NCBI GenBank assembly: GCA_024802545.1
Contig: CP103416.1
Location: 1,426,001 to 1,490,000 of the forward strand
Direction of reading: 5' to 3'
Origin: SAR92 clade bacterium H455
GTDB taxonomy: Bacteria > Pseudomonadota > Gammaproteobacteria > Pseudomonadales > Porticoccaceae
Length of the DNA stretch: 64,000 bases
The notes under the pieces were generated by a model, which saw nothing but the letters and a program-made list of their open reading frames with translations, ran no database searches and had not been told where the DNA came from. Below, piece after piece: positions 54,843-63,557 of this stretch; position 1 is the first letter of the stretch, and the number at the start of each line of letters is the position of its first letter. The position numbers and the translations under genes were made by a program.

Positions 54843-55850
54843 ATGTCTCAAGCTATTCAAACTCAAGCTGTTCAAGCACCGGCGATTAAAGTCTCCTCGA
54901 AGTCCATGCCCGCTGTGGGCCTGGGTCTGTGGAAGATCGACCAAGACAGTGCTGCAGATGCAGTCTATGAGGCTATCAAGGTGGGCTATCGCCACTTGGA
55001 TAGCGCCGCGGATTATGACAACGAGCAACAGGTGGGCGAGGGCATTGCCAGAGCTATCGCCGATGGTCTCTGCAGTCGTGAAGAGCTGTGGGTAACCAGC
55101 AAACTGTGGAATACCTATCACCGTGCCGAGCATGTTGAGGCGGCCTGTCGCCGATCAATGGATGATCTGGGTCTGGGTTATATCGACCTCTATCTGGTGC
55201 ATTTTCCTATAGCGCTGCGCTATGTGGATTTTAATCATCGCTACCCGGCGGAGTGGATTTTCGATCACAGCGCCGAGAATCCTGGCATGGAACTGGATCA
55301 GATTCCCCTGAGTGAAACCTGGGGCGCTATGGAACAGCTGGTGGAAAATGGCTTGGTGCGTCAAATAGGCGTCTGTAATTACAGCGCAGCTCTGTTACAT
55401 GATCTGATGAGTTACGCCCGAATCAAGCCAGCCATGCTACAGATTGAATCTCATCCTTACCTTACTCAGGAAGCCCTATTGCGCACCGCGCGCTCTTACA
55501 ATATGGCCGTCACAGCGTTCTCGCCACTGGGCTCTCTGTCCTATGTGGAACTGAATATGGCCGGTGCTAATGACACAGTGTTAAGCGATCCTTCAGTACT
55601 GGCGGCGGCACAGCGAACCGGTGCTACGGCGGCTCAGGTGGTATTGCGCTGGGGCATTCAGCGAGGTACGGCGGTGATTCCGAAGACCAGTAATCCCCAG
55701 CGCCTGATTGAAAATTTAACCCTCACGGAATTCAGCTTAAGCGATGAGGAAATGGATGCCATTTCGGCGCTTAATCAGAACCGCCGCTTTAATGATCCGG
55801 CACAGTTTTGCGAAGCGGCGTTTAATACTTTTCACTCGATTTACGATTAA
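54843..55850 (+). CDS. Aldo/keto reductase, xylose-reductase-like
   Basis: 335 aa from the ATG at 54843, with AGGA 5 nt upstream. It matches the AKR fold: YRHLDSAADYDNE (catalytic Asp/Tyr), VTSKLWNTYH (Lys) and VHFPIALR, with cofactor loop VIPKTSNPQRLIENL. The long insert between VHFPIALR and TWGAMEQLVENG, and the C-terminal RRFNDP, resemble eukaryotic xylose/aldose reductases more than bacterial YdhF-type enzymes. It would reduce a sugar or polyol carbonyl using NAD(P)H. Confidence 0.87.
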   Translation: MSQAIQTQAVQAPAIKVSSKSMPAVGLGLWKIDQDSAADAVYEAIKVGYRHLDSAADYDNEQQVGEGIARAIADGLCSREELWVTSKLWNTYHRAEHVEAACRRSMDDLGLGYIDLYLVHFPIALRYVDFNHRYPAEWIFDHSAENPGMELDQIPLSETWGAMEQLVENGLVRQIGVCNYSAALLHDLMSYARIKPAMLQIESHPYLTQEALLRTARSYNMAVTAFSPLGSLSYVELNMAGANDTVLSDPSVLAAAQRTGATAAQVVLRWGIQRGTAVIPKTSNPQRLIENLTLTEFSLSDEEMDAISALNQNRRFNDPAQFCEAAFNTFHSIYD

Positions 55851-55855
55851 TCACT

Positions 55856-56833
55856 ATGAGCCAATTAAACGTTGAGACAATCAATCTGCCCGGGCAACAG
55901 CATCACGCTGAGACAGTTTTTCCACTGGCGTTTTGTTCTGATCAGCCAGTGAATAAAGCTGTTATAGCAGAGTGGGTCACTGAACATCGCGATCAGATAG
56001 AAGATCAATTGGCGCTCACCGGTGCAATTTTATTTCGCGGTTTTGGCCTTGTAGATGATCGCGATTTCGATGATTTTATTCGCGCCTTTAACTGGCCCAA
56101 CTTTACTTATGCCGAGTCTCTCTCCAATGCCGTGAGACGCAATCGCACGGAGTTGGTGTTTACCGCCAATGAAGCGCCGCCAACGGTGTCGATCTTTTTG
56201 CATCACGAGATGGCCCAGACCCCAGTTTATCCCTCGAAGCTGTTATTTTTCTGTGAGCAGGCGGCCGAGAGCGGCGGTGCTACACCGATCTGTCGCTCGG
56301 ATATTTTACTGCTTCAACTGCGCCAGCAACTGCCGGGTTTTGTGACAGATTGCGAGAACAAAGGCGTGCGCTATTCCCAGACTATGCCTCTGGTAGAGGA
56401 CTTGGCCTCAGGTCAGGGCCGCAGTTGGCAGAGCACCTTGAGTGCCGAGAATCGCGAACAGGCTGAGACTAAGCTTGAGCATTTGAATTACGACTGGCAG
56501 TGGCAGGAAGACGGCTCACTGAGTGTGACCACCCCAGTGTTGCCAGCGGTACGCCAATTGGATAATGGCCGAACCGTGTTTTTCAATCAGCTGATCGCCG
56601 CCTTTCGTGGTTGGAAAGATGCTCGCAATAGCGGTGAAAAGTCGATCTGTTTTGGCGATGGTTCGGCTATCGACAGCAATCATATGGCTGTGGCTATAGA
56701 GCTGGCCGACCAGCTGACTTTTGATATTCCCTGGCAGTCCGGTGATGTTGCTGTGTTAGATAACTTTTTGGTCATGCATGGACGGCGGCCCTTCGAGGGC
56801 AAACGTGCTGTGCTGGCGTCATTGATCTCTTAA
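55856..56833 (+). CDS. TauD/TfdA-family Fe(II)/2-oxoglutarate dioxygenase (SyrP-like)
   Basis: 325-aa dioxygenase starting 5 bp after the aldo/keto reductase. Iron ligands are HxE in FLHHEMAQTP and the distal His in NFLVMHGRRPF; Arg in GKRAVLASL should bind 2-oxoglutarate. It shares the HxE motif and GGATPICRSD segment with SyrP-like amino-acid hydroxylases. The substrate is unknown. Its place in the sugar-type operon is unusual for this family. Confidence 0.88.
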   Translation: MSQLNVETINLPGQQHHAETVFPLAFCSDQPVNKAVIAEWVTEHRDQIEDQLALTGAILFRGFGLVDDRDFDDFIRAFNWPNFTYAESLSNAVRRNRTELVFTANEAPPTVSIFLHHEMAQTPVYPSKLLFFCEQAAESGGATPICRSDILLLQLRQQLPGFVTDCENKGVRYSQTMPLVEDLASGQGRSWQSTLSAENREQAETKLEHLNYDWQWQEDGSLSVTTPVLPAVRQLDNGRTVFFNQLIAAFRGWKDARNSGEKSICFGDGSAIDSNHMAVAIELADQLTFDIPWQSGDVAVLDNFLVMHGRRPFEGKRAVLASLIS

Positions 56834-56858
56834 TGAATTGCTTGATTAGGAAGCGTTT

Positions 56859-57785
56859 ATGAAAACCATTATTTTAGGTCTGTTGCTAACAGTGGCAGCG
56901 CCCTTAGTGAGTGCCGAGTATTCCCGCACTTATATCGAATCTCATCCCTTAAACACTGTTTCTGTAAACGGTATTGAAATGGCCTACCGAATTGTTGGGG
57001 AAGAACCGGATAGCCCTAAGGTAGTAATTATTATGGGTCTCGGGGGCTCCAATCTGGTGTGGGGCGATACTCTGGTTAAAGGTCTCGAAGAGGGCGGTTA
57101 TGAACTGCTGATGTTCGATAATCGCGATGTCGGTGGGTCCACCCGTTTTGATGATTGGGGACAGCCAACTCTATGGTTACAGTTGATTAAGCAAAAGATT
57201 GGTTTGCCGGTTAATGCGCCTTATACGTTGGATGATATGGCGGCTGATACAGTGGCCCTAATGGATGAGTTGGGCTATGAGGATGCTCATATTATTGGCA
57301 CCTCTATGGGCGGTATGATCGCTCAGGTTGTCGCCGCGCAATATCCCCAGCGCACCCGCAGTTTGGTTTCCATTATGTCTTCCACTGGTGCCCGTCATCT
57401 GCCTTGGCCGACGCGCAAGGCCGAGGGCAATTTGCGTGAGCTTGCCGTGGGTGATGCGGCGGCGGAGCGAGATGCCATGATGCGCGCTCGGGGTTTTTTC
57501 CCCGATTCAATGCCGCGCCAGTTGATGGCGATTTTCAAGTCCGGTGACCGCTCTGAAGATGTGGCCAGCATTCAGGCCAGCACCCTAGTGCTGCACGGTG
57601 TTGATGACACACTGGTGCCACCGCCACATGGTGTGCACACTGCGGAGTTAATTGTGGGCTCTGAGTTTGTTCTGCTCGAGGATATGGGCCACAACATGCC
57701 CGACAATGTTATGCCTGAGTTGATCGCGCGTATGCGTGGGCATATGGATAAGGTAGAGGCTGCCGCCGACGCCGGTGGGCAGTAA
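56859..57785 (+). CDS. Secreted alpha/beta hydrolase
   Basis: 308-aa hydrolase with a clear Sec signal peptide (MKTIILGLLLTVAAPLVSAE, cleavage after SAE likely near 20). It has GLGGSNLVWG (oxyanion), nucleophile IIGTSMGGMIAQ, acid GVDDTLVPPPHG and His in DMGHNMPDN. The periplasmic location suggests release of the operon's substrate from an ester or glycoside-like conjugate. It is the last gene of the operon, 25 bp after the dioxygenase, and convergent with the transporter that follows. Confidence 0.88.
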   Translation: MKTIILGLLLTVAAPLVSAEYSRTYIESHPLNTVSVNGIEMAYRIVGEEPDSPKVVIIMGLGGSNLVWGDTLVKGLEEGGYELLMFDNRDVGGSTRFDDWGQPTLWLQLIKQKIGLPVNAPYTLDDMAADTVALMDELGYEDAHIIGTSMGGMIAQVVAAQYPQRTRSLVSIMSSTGARHLPWPTRKAEGNLRELAVGDAAAERDAMMRARGFFPDSMPRQLMAIFKSGDRSEDVASIQASTLVLHGVDDTLVPPPHGVHTAELIVGSEFVLLEDMGHNMPDNVMPELIARMRGHMDKVEAAADAGGQ

Positions 57786-57829
57786 ATGCCTGATGGTTAA
57801 CGTGCCTTCTAACGCGCTATCTAAAGTGC

Positions 57830-59371
57830 CTAAAGCGATTCAGGCACAGTCTTGAGTTGCAGGCGCTGGCGCAGATAGCGAGCAAATTGATCAACGCTAA
57901 TATTCAGGGCGGCACTGACCAAAATCAGCAGCAGGGCCACATCAAAGCGAAAGGTCTCAAAGGCCGAATCAATATAAAAGCCCAATGTGGCAATTCCAAG
58001 CATTCCGAGAATCGCGGTCTCCCGCAGAATCACTTCCCAGCGATAAAACAAGAACGCTAAAAACTGTCGGTAAATTCGCGGTAGCACTTCATAGAAATAT
58101 AGAGTGACTCCACGGCTGGCATCCGCACGCAAATTGAGCTCTTCAGTATAGCGCCCAAGCAGATGGCCGATAATCGCACCATTGTGAATGGCCAGGGCCA
58201 ATATGGCCGGTAACATTGAAGGGCCCAAGATCAGCAGTCCGATAAAGGCCAGTAGGTATTCCGGCAATGTGCGCAGCAAAATTAAAATTGAATCGCCGAT
58301 GCCGCGTTTCCAGCGACGCTGGATAAAGCGTGAAGAATTGAGTGGCAGTAAGGCGAGAGCTAAGAGCCCGGTAAAGACCAAACTGATCTGCCCCAGTAGC
58401 ACTGTATTCACCAAGCCGGGCCAGACCTGCTGTTGCCATAGCAGGTTGCACCACTGGGCAAAATTGTTGATTGTTTCGCCGCTGAGGAATGCTTGCCCAC
58501 GGAGTGGTGCTGGCACTATATCTTCAGTGACAAAGCGCACCAGCAGCTGCCAAGAAATCGTCGCCTGAGGCGGCAGATAATAGAACACCGCCACCAGATA
58601 GATCGGTAGCAGGCGTTTGTGCAGCCACAGGCGCAATGTCCCTATAAGTAGCAATAGAGCATAAAAGAACGCTGCCGCGTCACTGTAGTGGCCATCGCTA
58701 AGCGCCGTTTCAAGATGAAAGCCCAAGGTGGGCAGACCGACAAAACCGAGAATGGCGCTGGAGCGAATCGCGCACTCAAAACGGTAGCTGGTGTAGGTGG
58801 CCATGGAGCGCCATGCCAGCGGCAGTACCGAATAGAAAAAATGGCTTAATCTGCTTGGGGTGCGGGGCAGGTTGTTGGCCGGTGCTGGGTCGGCCTCTTC
58901 GAACAGTTCGCCATAGATTTTCGCTAGGGTGCCAGCATAGGGAATGGCGATGGCCATCAAACCGGTAAGAGACGAGAGCCCGGCCACCTGCATAAACAGC
59001 AGTGCCCAGAACAGTTCATGGATCGAGCGGATAAAGGCGCAGAATGCCCGCACCAAAGTAAAACGATAACCCAGTGCTAGGACAAAGCCTGCGATCGCGG
59101 CGATGGTGACACCCTGGAGGGCAAAGGCGAAGGTATTGGCCAGGCTGCTGAGCAATGTGGACCAGGACCAGACCGAGGGGCTTAGTGCGCCAGCCATCAT
59201 CAGTCCCAGTTCCGCCCAGGGATCGGCAGTGCTGATATCTATATTCACCAAGAGCAGGCAGATCAGGGCCGAGATGGCAAACCAGAAGCTGATATTGCGC
59301 AGGGCGCTGGCGGAGGTATTGATCGAGTTAGGCGCTGAACTATTGGCTGAATTGCGGGCTAAGAGCGACAT
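57830..59371 (-). CDS. Fused double PhnE permease, phosphonate/selenate-type ABC transporter
   Basis: 513-aa membrane protein containing two complete binding-protein-dependent permease halves (about 80-270 and 320-500). Each half ends in a similar EAA-like loop (GFVGLPTLGFHLETAL and GMLGIATLGFYIDSAF). PhnE is usually one or two separate proteins, so this is a fusion. It overlaps the phnC start by one base and forms a phnD-phnC-phnE operon. Cargo: phosphonate, phosphite or an oxyanion such as selenate. Confidence 0.88.
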   Translation of the reverse strand: MSLLARNSANSSAPNSINTSASALRNISFWFAISALICLLLVNIDISTADPWAELGLMMAGALSPSVWSWSTLLSSLANTFAFALQGVTIAAIAGFVLALGYRFTLVRAFCAFIRSIHELFWALLFMQVAGLSSLTGLMAIAIPYAGTLAKIYGELFEEADPAPANNLPRTPSRLSHFFYSVLPLAWRSMATYTSYRFECAIRSSAILGFVGLPTLGFHLETALSDGHYSDAAAFFYALLLLIGTLRLWLHKRLLPIYLVAVFYYLPPQATISWQLLVRFVTEDIVPAPLRGQAFLSGETINNFAQWCNLLWQQQVWPGLVNTVLLGQISLVFTGLLALALLPLNSSRFIQRRWKRGIGDSILILLRTLPEYLLAFIGLLILGPSMLPAILALAIHNGAIIGHLLGRYTEELNLRADASRGVTLYFYEVLPRIYRQFLAFLFYRWEVILRETAILGMLGIATLGFYIDSAFETFRFDVALLLILVSAALNISVDQFARYLRQRLQLKTVPESL

Positions 59372-60054
59372 CAGCTAGCGCCATAGAGGCCGGCAAGGTC
59401 ACTGGCCTGCAATTGGTCACTGGGTGCATCGATGACAATGGCGCCGTCCTGCAAGCCGATAATACGGGTGCAAATGGACAGGGATTGGGCTATATCGTGG
59501 AGTGCCAATACCACTGTTTGATGCTGTTGGCAGATCAATTGCAATAGGGCATCACCCTGGTATTCATCGACATTGGCCACAGGTTCGTCACCGAGAAATA
59601 TCGGTCGCTGTTGAATCAGTGCGCGGCCGATACTGGTACGCTGCCGTTGGCCGCCGGAGAGTTTGTCGGTGGAGCTAAACAGGTGCTGCTTAAGTCCTAA
59701 CTGCTTGGCTATAGGCTCAACAATGTTCAGCGCGCGGGGCAGGGGCTTGATCAAATTGACCAGATTGTAGGCCAGGGAGTGGGAGCTCAGTGCGCCCATA
59801 TAAATATTGTGAAAGGTGCTGAGTATGGGCACTAAACCTGGTTGCTGGGGACACCAGGCAACCTGATCTGGACGCTGCTCGCGCAGCGCTTTAAGCAGTG
59901 TTGATTTGCCGGCGCCACTCTCACCAATTAAGGCCACGCGCTCGCCACTGGCAATGCTCAGGGAGAGATTGTCGAGCACCGTACGCCCCTGATACTGCAG
60001 GCGTTGGTTGCTAAACTGGAATAGCGCTGCTGGCTGTTTAAGGGCGTCGTTCAA
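59371..60054 (-). CDS. PhnC-like ABC transporter ATPase
   Basis: 227-aa ATP-binding subunit. Walker A is GESGAGKSTLL, the Q-loop is CPQQPGLVP, signature LSGGQRQRTSIGRAL, Walker B PIFLGDEPVANVD. It starts with TTG at 60054, after an AGG ribosome site. It is between the binding protein (9 bp upstream) and the fused permease. Confidence 0.92.
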   Translation of the reverse strand: MNDALKQPAALFQFSNQRLQYQGRTVLDNLSLSIASGERVALIGESGAGKSTLLKALREQRPDQVAWCPQQPGLVPILSTFHNIYMGALSSHSLAYNLVNLIKPLPRALNIVEPIAKQLGLKQHLFSSTDKLSGGQRQRTSIGRALIQQRPIFLGDEPVANVDEYQGDALLQLICQQHQTVVLALHDIAQSLSICTRIIGLQDGAIVIDAPSDQLQASDLAGLYGAS

Positions 60055-60063
60055 AAAAGCTGC

Positions 60064-61017
60064 CTACTTGCCTGCATCAATGATACCGACGCTAATCGCA
60101 GTATCCAAAATCGGCTGGTAGAGTTCATTGTCGGCGGCAATAAAGCCACTGCGGGGAAAGCTTGCCAGCAGATCGGGGTCGTCCATACCGAGTAAGGCTT
60201 CAGTTAGGCGCGCCTGAAAATCAGGGCCCCAGCTGTCGTTGACGTCACCGCGCACAGTCCACTGATAGTCGGGATAGCTTGGCGTGCGCCAAATCACTTT
60301 GACTTTATTGCTGTCGATTTCACCGGCGGCTAATTGCTTGTCCCAGACTTTATAGTTCACTGCGCCAACTTCATAGGCACCGGATTGAACTAGGGCAATA
60401 GTGCGGCTGTGGTCGCCGCTGTAGCCGACTTTACTAAACAGCTGGTCTGGAGTGTCACCGAGATTTTCGCGAATAAAGTGCTCGGGCATCAGTCGTCCAG
60501 AGGTTGACCCCTTGGAGCCAAAGGTAAAAGTTTTGCCTTTTATGGCTGCCGGCAAGTTGTCGCTGGGTTCTATGCCAGTGCTGCTGTGAGCAATAATATA
60601 GCTGCTGAAGAAGGGATCTTCTGAGCCCTGAGCAATGGCTTGGCTACCGGGTACTAGACGTCGTGCCTGAACACCTGAGAGTCCACCAAACCAGGCCAGT
60701 TGAACCTGGTTGTTGCGAAACGCGGTGACTGCTGCGGAGTAGCTCTTAACGGGAATATAGCGAACTTCTATGCCCAGCTGATCCTGTAAATAGACGGCAA
60801 CCTTATCAAAGCGCTCTTGTAGGTTGGCTTCGTCTTGATCGGGAATGGCGCTAAAGACAAATGTCTTTGGGTTAGCGCTACTGGCAGAACTAGAGTCGGC
60901 AGCGCTAGTGCTGACAACCGCAGCCACACTGCTGAGGCCAAAGGGCGAGGCGCTAGAAATCGAGGCCACAAACAGCAGGGTAAGCGTGACAAAAGAGCGC
61001 AGTAGTTGAATCTGCAT
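60064..61017 (-). CDS. PhnD-like periplasmic binding protein, putative selenate/phosphonate type
   Basis: 317-aa periplasmic substrate-binding protein with an N-terminal signal peptide (about 1-23, ending SISSASP). FAIPDQDE-like start FSAIPDQDEANLQERFD, AWFGGLSGVQARRLVPG, FGSKGSTSGRLMPEHF and VIWRTPSYPDYQW match PhnD. These segments recall the group annotated as putative selenate ABC-transporter binding proteins more than phosphonate PhnD. I cannot align, so the cargo is unresolved. A good ribosome site AAGGAT precedes the ATG. Confidence 0.88.
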   Translation of the reverse strand: MQIQLLRSFVTLTLLFVASISSASPFGLSSVAAVVSTSAADSSSASSANPKTFVFSAIPDQDEANLQERFDKVAVYLQDQLGIEVRYIPVKSYSAAVTAFRNNQVQLAWFGGLSGVQARRLVPGSQAIAQGSEDPFFSSYIIAHSSTGIEPSDNLPAAIKGKTFTFGSKGSTSGRLMPEHFIRENLGDTPDQLFSKVGYSGDHSRTIALVQSGAYEVGAVNYKVWDKQLAAGEIDSNKVKVIWRTPSYPDYQWTVRGDVNDSWGPDFQARLTEALLGMDDPDLLASFPRSGFIAADNELYQPILDTAISVGIIDAGK

Positions 61018-61188
61018 GGAAAGATCCTTTTCATTGATAGTTGAGCCTGTGATCGCGAGAAATGGGCGGACAGGTTACCGCGGCGGCGATTGTACCAGTG
61101 ATCAGGCTGCGGGTAACAGGGAGTGGGGTTAATAAGCTTGTGGTGAAGGGTTTTTTAATCGAAGGTCTGGCGCAGTAGCGGTTTAGGA

Positions 61189-61222
61189 AACTGGGTCTAA
61201 CGATTTTTTGTCAGACCCAGTT
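61189..61222. other. Hairpin between fadJ-like gene and phn operon
   Basis: Perfect 10-bp inverted repeat AACTGGGTCT / AGACCCAGTT around a 14-nt loop, 32 bp downstream of the hydroxyacyl-CoA dehydrogenase stop (minus strand). No T tract follows, so a terminator function is uncertain. Confidence 0.45.
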
Positions 61223-61253
61223 GATCTAGCGTTTTAACTACTCTGTGGTAACT

Positions 61254-63368
61254 CTAGCTCTGAGACCATTTGGCAAAGCTGCTGCCACTTTCGGCCAGAG
61301 TCTTGATCAAATCCGCTGGCTGCCAATAGTCTTTACCGCTCTCACGATGCAGGGCGCTGAGCTTTTTATATACAGCATCTAGACCCAGATGGTCGGCATA
61401 TTGCATTGGCCCGCCGTGATAGACCGGGAAGCCGTAGCCGTAAACATAGACCACATCTATATCACCGGAGCGCTGAGCTATGCCCTCCTGAAGGATTTTT
61501 GCCCCTTCGTTAATCAGTGGCAGTAACAGGCGATCGCGGATCTCTTCGTCGGTGAAGTCTCTACGCTCAACTCCGTATTCCGCTGCTTTGGCTTCGACCA
61601 GAGCGCTGACCTCAGGGTCGCTGATACGAGCGCGAGTCTGGGGATCGTATTGATAAAAACCGGCACCGCTTTTCTGTCCCAAACGACCCAGATCAACTAA
61701 TGCGTCGGCAACACAGAAGCTCCGTGGATCGCCTTTTTCTTCTGCGGATAAGCCTTCGCGAACCTTGTAGCCAATATCAATGCCGGCGAGATCGCTCACT
61801 GCCAAGGGACCCATGGCCATGCCATACTCTTCCATCACGCGATCGATCTGTTCAGCGCTGGCGCCTTCAATTAAGCAGAGTTGGGTTTCGCGACCGTACT
61901 CGCTGAACATACGGTTGCCGATAAAGCCGAAGCAGACGCCTGAAAGCACCGGGACTTTGCCTATGGCTTTAGCCACTGCCATAGACGTCGCAATGACTTC
62001 GTCAGAGGTGTTGTCGGCACGGACAATTTCCAGCAGTTTCATAATATTAGCGGGGCTGAAAAAATGCAGGCCGATAACATCTTCAGGTCGCTTGGTGGCT
62101 GCGGCTATAGCATTAACATCCTGATAGGAAGTATTGCTGGCCAAGATGGCGCCTGGCTTGCAGACCTTGTCCAGCTTGGCAAACACCTGCTGTTTGATCT
62201 CGAGGTTTTCAAATACCGCTTCAATTACCAGGTCGGCATTGGCCAGATCCTGATAGTCGGTGGTGCCGCTTATCAGGCTCAGACAGCCTTGCTTTTGCTC
62301 TTCGCTAAGCTTTCCTTTTTTAACCGTCATGGAATAGTTTTTGTCGATAATGCCAAGGCCGCGCTGCAGGGCTTCATCGTTGATTTCTAGCATGGTTACG
62401 GGAATGCCGACATTGGCAAAGTTCATGGCTATACCGCCACCCATGGTGCCACCACCGATAATGGCGACAGACTTTATGGCTCGCTTAGCGGTCTCTTTTC
62501 CTAGGCCTTTAATCTTGTTGGCTTCACGTTGAGCGAAAAACATATGGCGCATAGCGGCTGACTGACTGCCGTCTTTGAGATCCATAAAGAGGCGGCCTTC
62601 AGTGGCCAAACCTTCATCAAAAGACAGTGTAGCTGCAGCTTCAATACAGTCGATAATGCGCTGGGGTGCTAGCTGACCCCGGGCGCGACGGCTGAGTTGC
62701 TTGCGCGAATTGTCGAAAATAGCGGGATCAAAAGAGGCGGGGTCTATGTTGATGTCGCGCACTTTGCGCAGCGGTGCATTATCGGCTAGCAACTGCTGAA
62801 CGTAGGCCATAGCGCCTTCAAGCAGGTCGTCGCCTTCAATAATATGGTCGATCAGGTTTAAGCCGACAGCGTCTTTGGCTTTGATTAGGTTGCCGCTGGT
62901 AATCAGCTTAATAGCGGCCTCGACACCGGTGAGGCGGGGAGCACGTTGAGTGCCGCCAGCCCCCGGCAGCAGGCCGAGTTTCACTTCTGGTAGGCCAACC
63001 ATAGCTGTGCCAACTGCGCAGCGGTAGTGACAGGCGAGGGCGGTTTCTAATCCGCCACCCAGTGCGGTACCGTGAATCGCGGCGACAATAGGCTTGGCTG
63101 ACTGCTCTATGGTTTCGAGGATCTTATTAAACGATGGTTCGGTGGGGGCTTTGTCGAACTCAGAGATGTCGGCGCCAGCAATAAAGGTGCGGCCCTGACA
63201 GATCATTATTAAGGCTTTGGTGGCGTCGTCCTGTGCGGCGTTGACTGCGGCGTATATGCCGTCGCGCAGTGCCTGTGACAGTGCATTGACCGGTGGGTTG
63301 TTTATCCAGATAATTCCGATATCGCCGCGTACTTCATAGCTTGTAACTGAAGAGCTTGTAACTGACAT
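61254..63368 (-). CDS. fadJ: Bifunctional enoyl-CoA hydratase/3-hydroxyacyl-CoA dehydrogenase (FadJ-like)
   Basis: 704 aa from the ATG at 63368 (GGGGA ribosome site). Residues about 1-190 form a crotonase domain (GRTFIAGADISEF, HGTALGGGLETALACHYR, PGAGGTQRAPRL with its Glu nearby). Residues about 290-480 form the NAD-binding hydroxyacyl-CoA dehydrogenase (IIGGGTMGGGIAMNF, HFFSPANIMKLLEIV), with the C-terminal dehydrogenase domain to the end. It catalyses two consecutive steps of fatty-acid beta-oxidation. It resembles FadJ/peroxisomal multifunctional enzymes. No thiolase is adjacent. Confidence 0.93.
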   Translation of the reverse strand: MSVTSSSVTSYEVRGDIGIIWINNPPVNALSQALRDGIYAAVNAAQDDATKALIMICQGRTFIAGADISEFDKAPTEPSFNKILETIEQSAKPIVAAIHGTALGGGLETALACHYRCAVGTAMVGLPEVKLGLLPGAGGTQRAPRLTGVEAAIKLITSGNLIKAKDAVGLNLIDHIIEGDDLLEGAMAYVQQLLADNAPLRKVRDINIDPASFDPAIFDNSRKQLSRRARGQLAPQRIIDCIEAAATLSFDEGLATEGRLFMDLKDGSQSAAMRHMFFAQREANKIKGLGKETAKRAIKSVAIIGGGTMGGGIAMNFANVGIPVTMLEINDEALQRGLGIIDKNYSMTVKKGKLSEEQKQGCLSLISGTTDYQDLANADLVIEAVFENLEIKQQVFAKLDKVCKPGAILASNTSYQDVNAIAAATKRPEDVIGLHFFSPANIMKLLEIVRADNTSDEVIATSMAVAKAIGKVPVLSGVCFGFIGNRMFSEYGRETQLCLIEGASAEQIDRVMEEYGMAMGPLAVSDLAGIDIGYKVREGLSAEEKGDPRSFCVADALVDLGRLGQKSGAGFYQYDPQTRARISDPEVSALVEAKAAEYGVERRDFTDEEIRDRLLLPLINEGAKILQEGIAQRSGDIDVVYVYGYGFPVYHGGPMQYADHLGLDAVYKKLSALHRESGKDYWQPADLIKTLAESGSSFAKWSQS

Positions 63369-63557
63369 AGTGTTCCCCAAATAGAATGATTATTTATTGT
63401 TGTTTTTTAACCGCGACTGCTTAAATTCTTGATGTTTCACTTGGCCTGCTGATGGCAGTGGTTGGCCAGTCACTTTCTCAAAGCCCTACGACAGCCTTAG
63501 GCTGATATACTTTTCCCCAAGTAAAATTTCTTTCACTCCAATACGAGACGAGTATCA

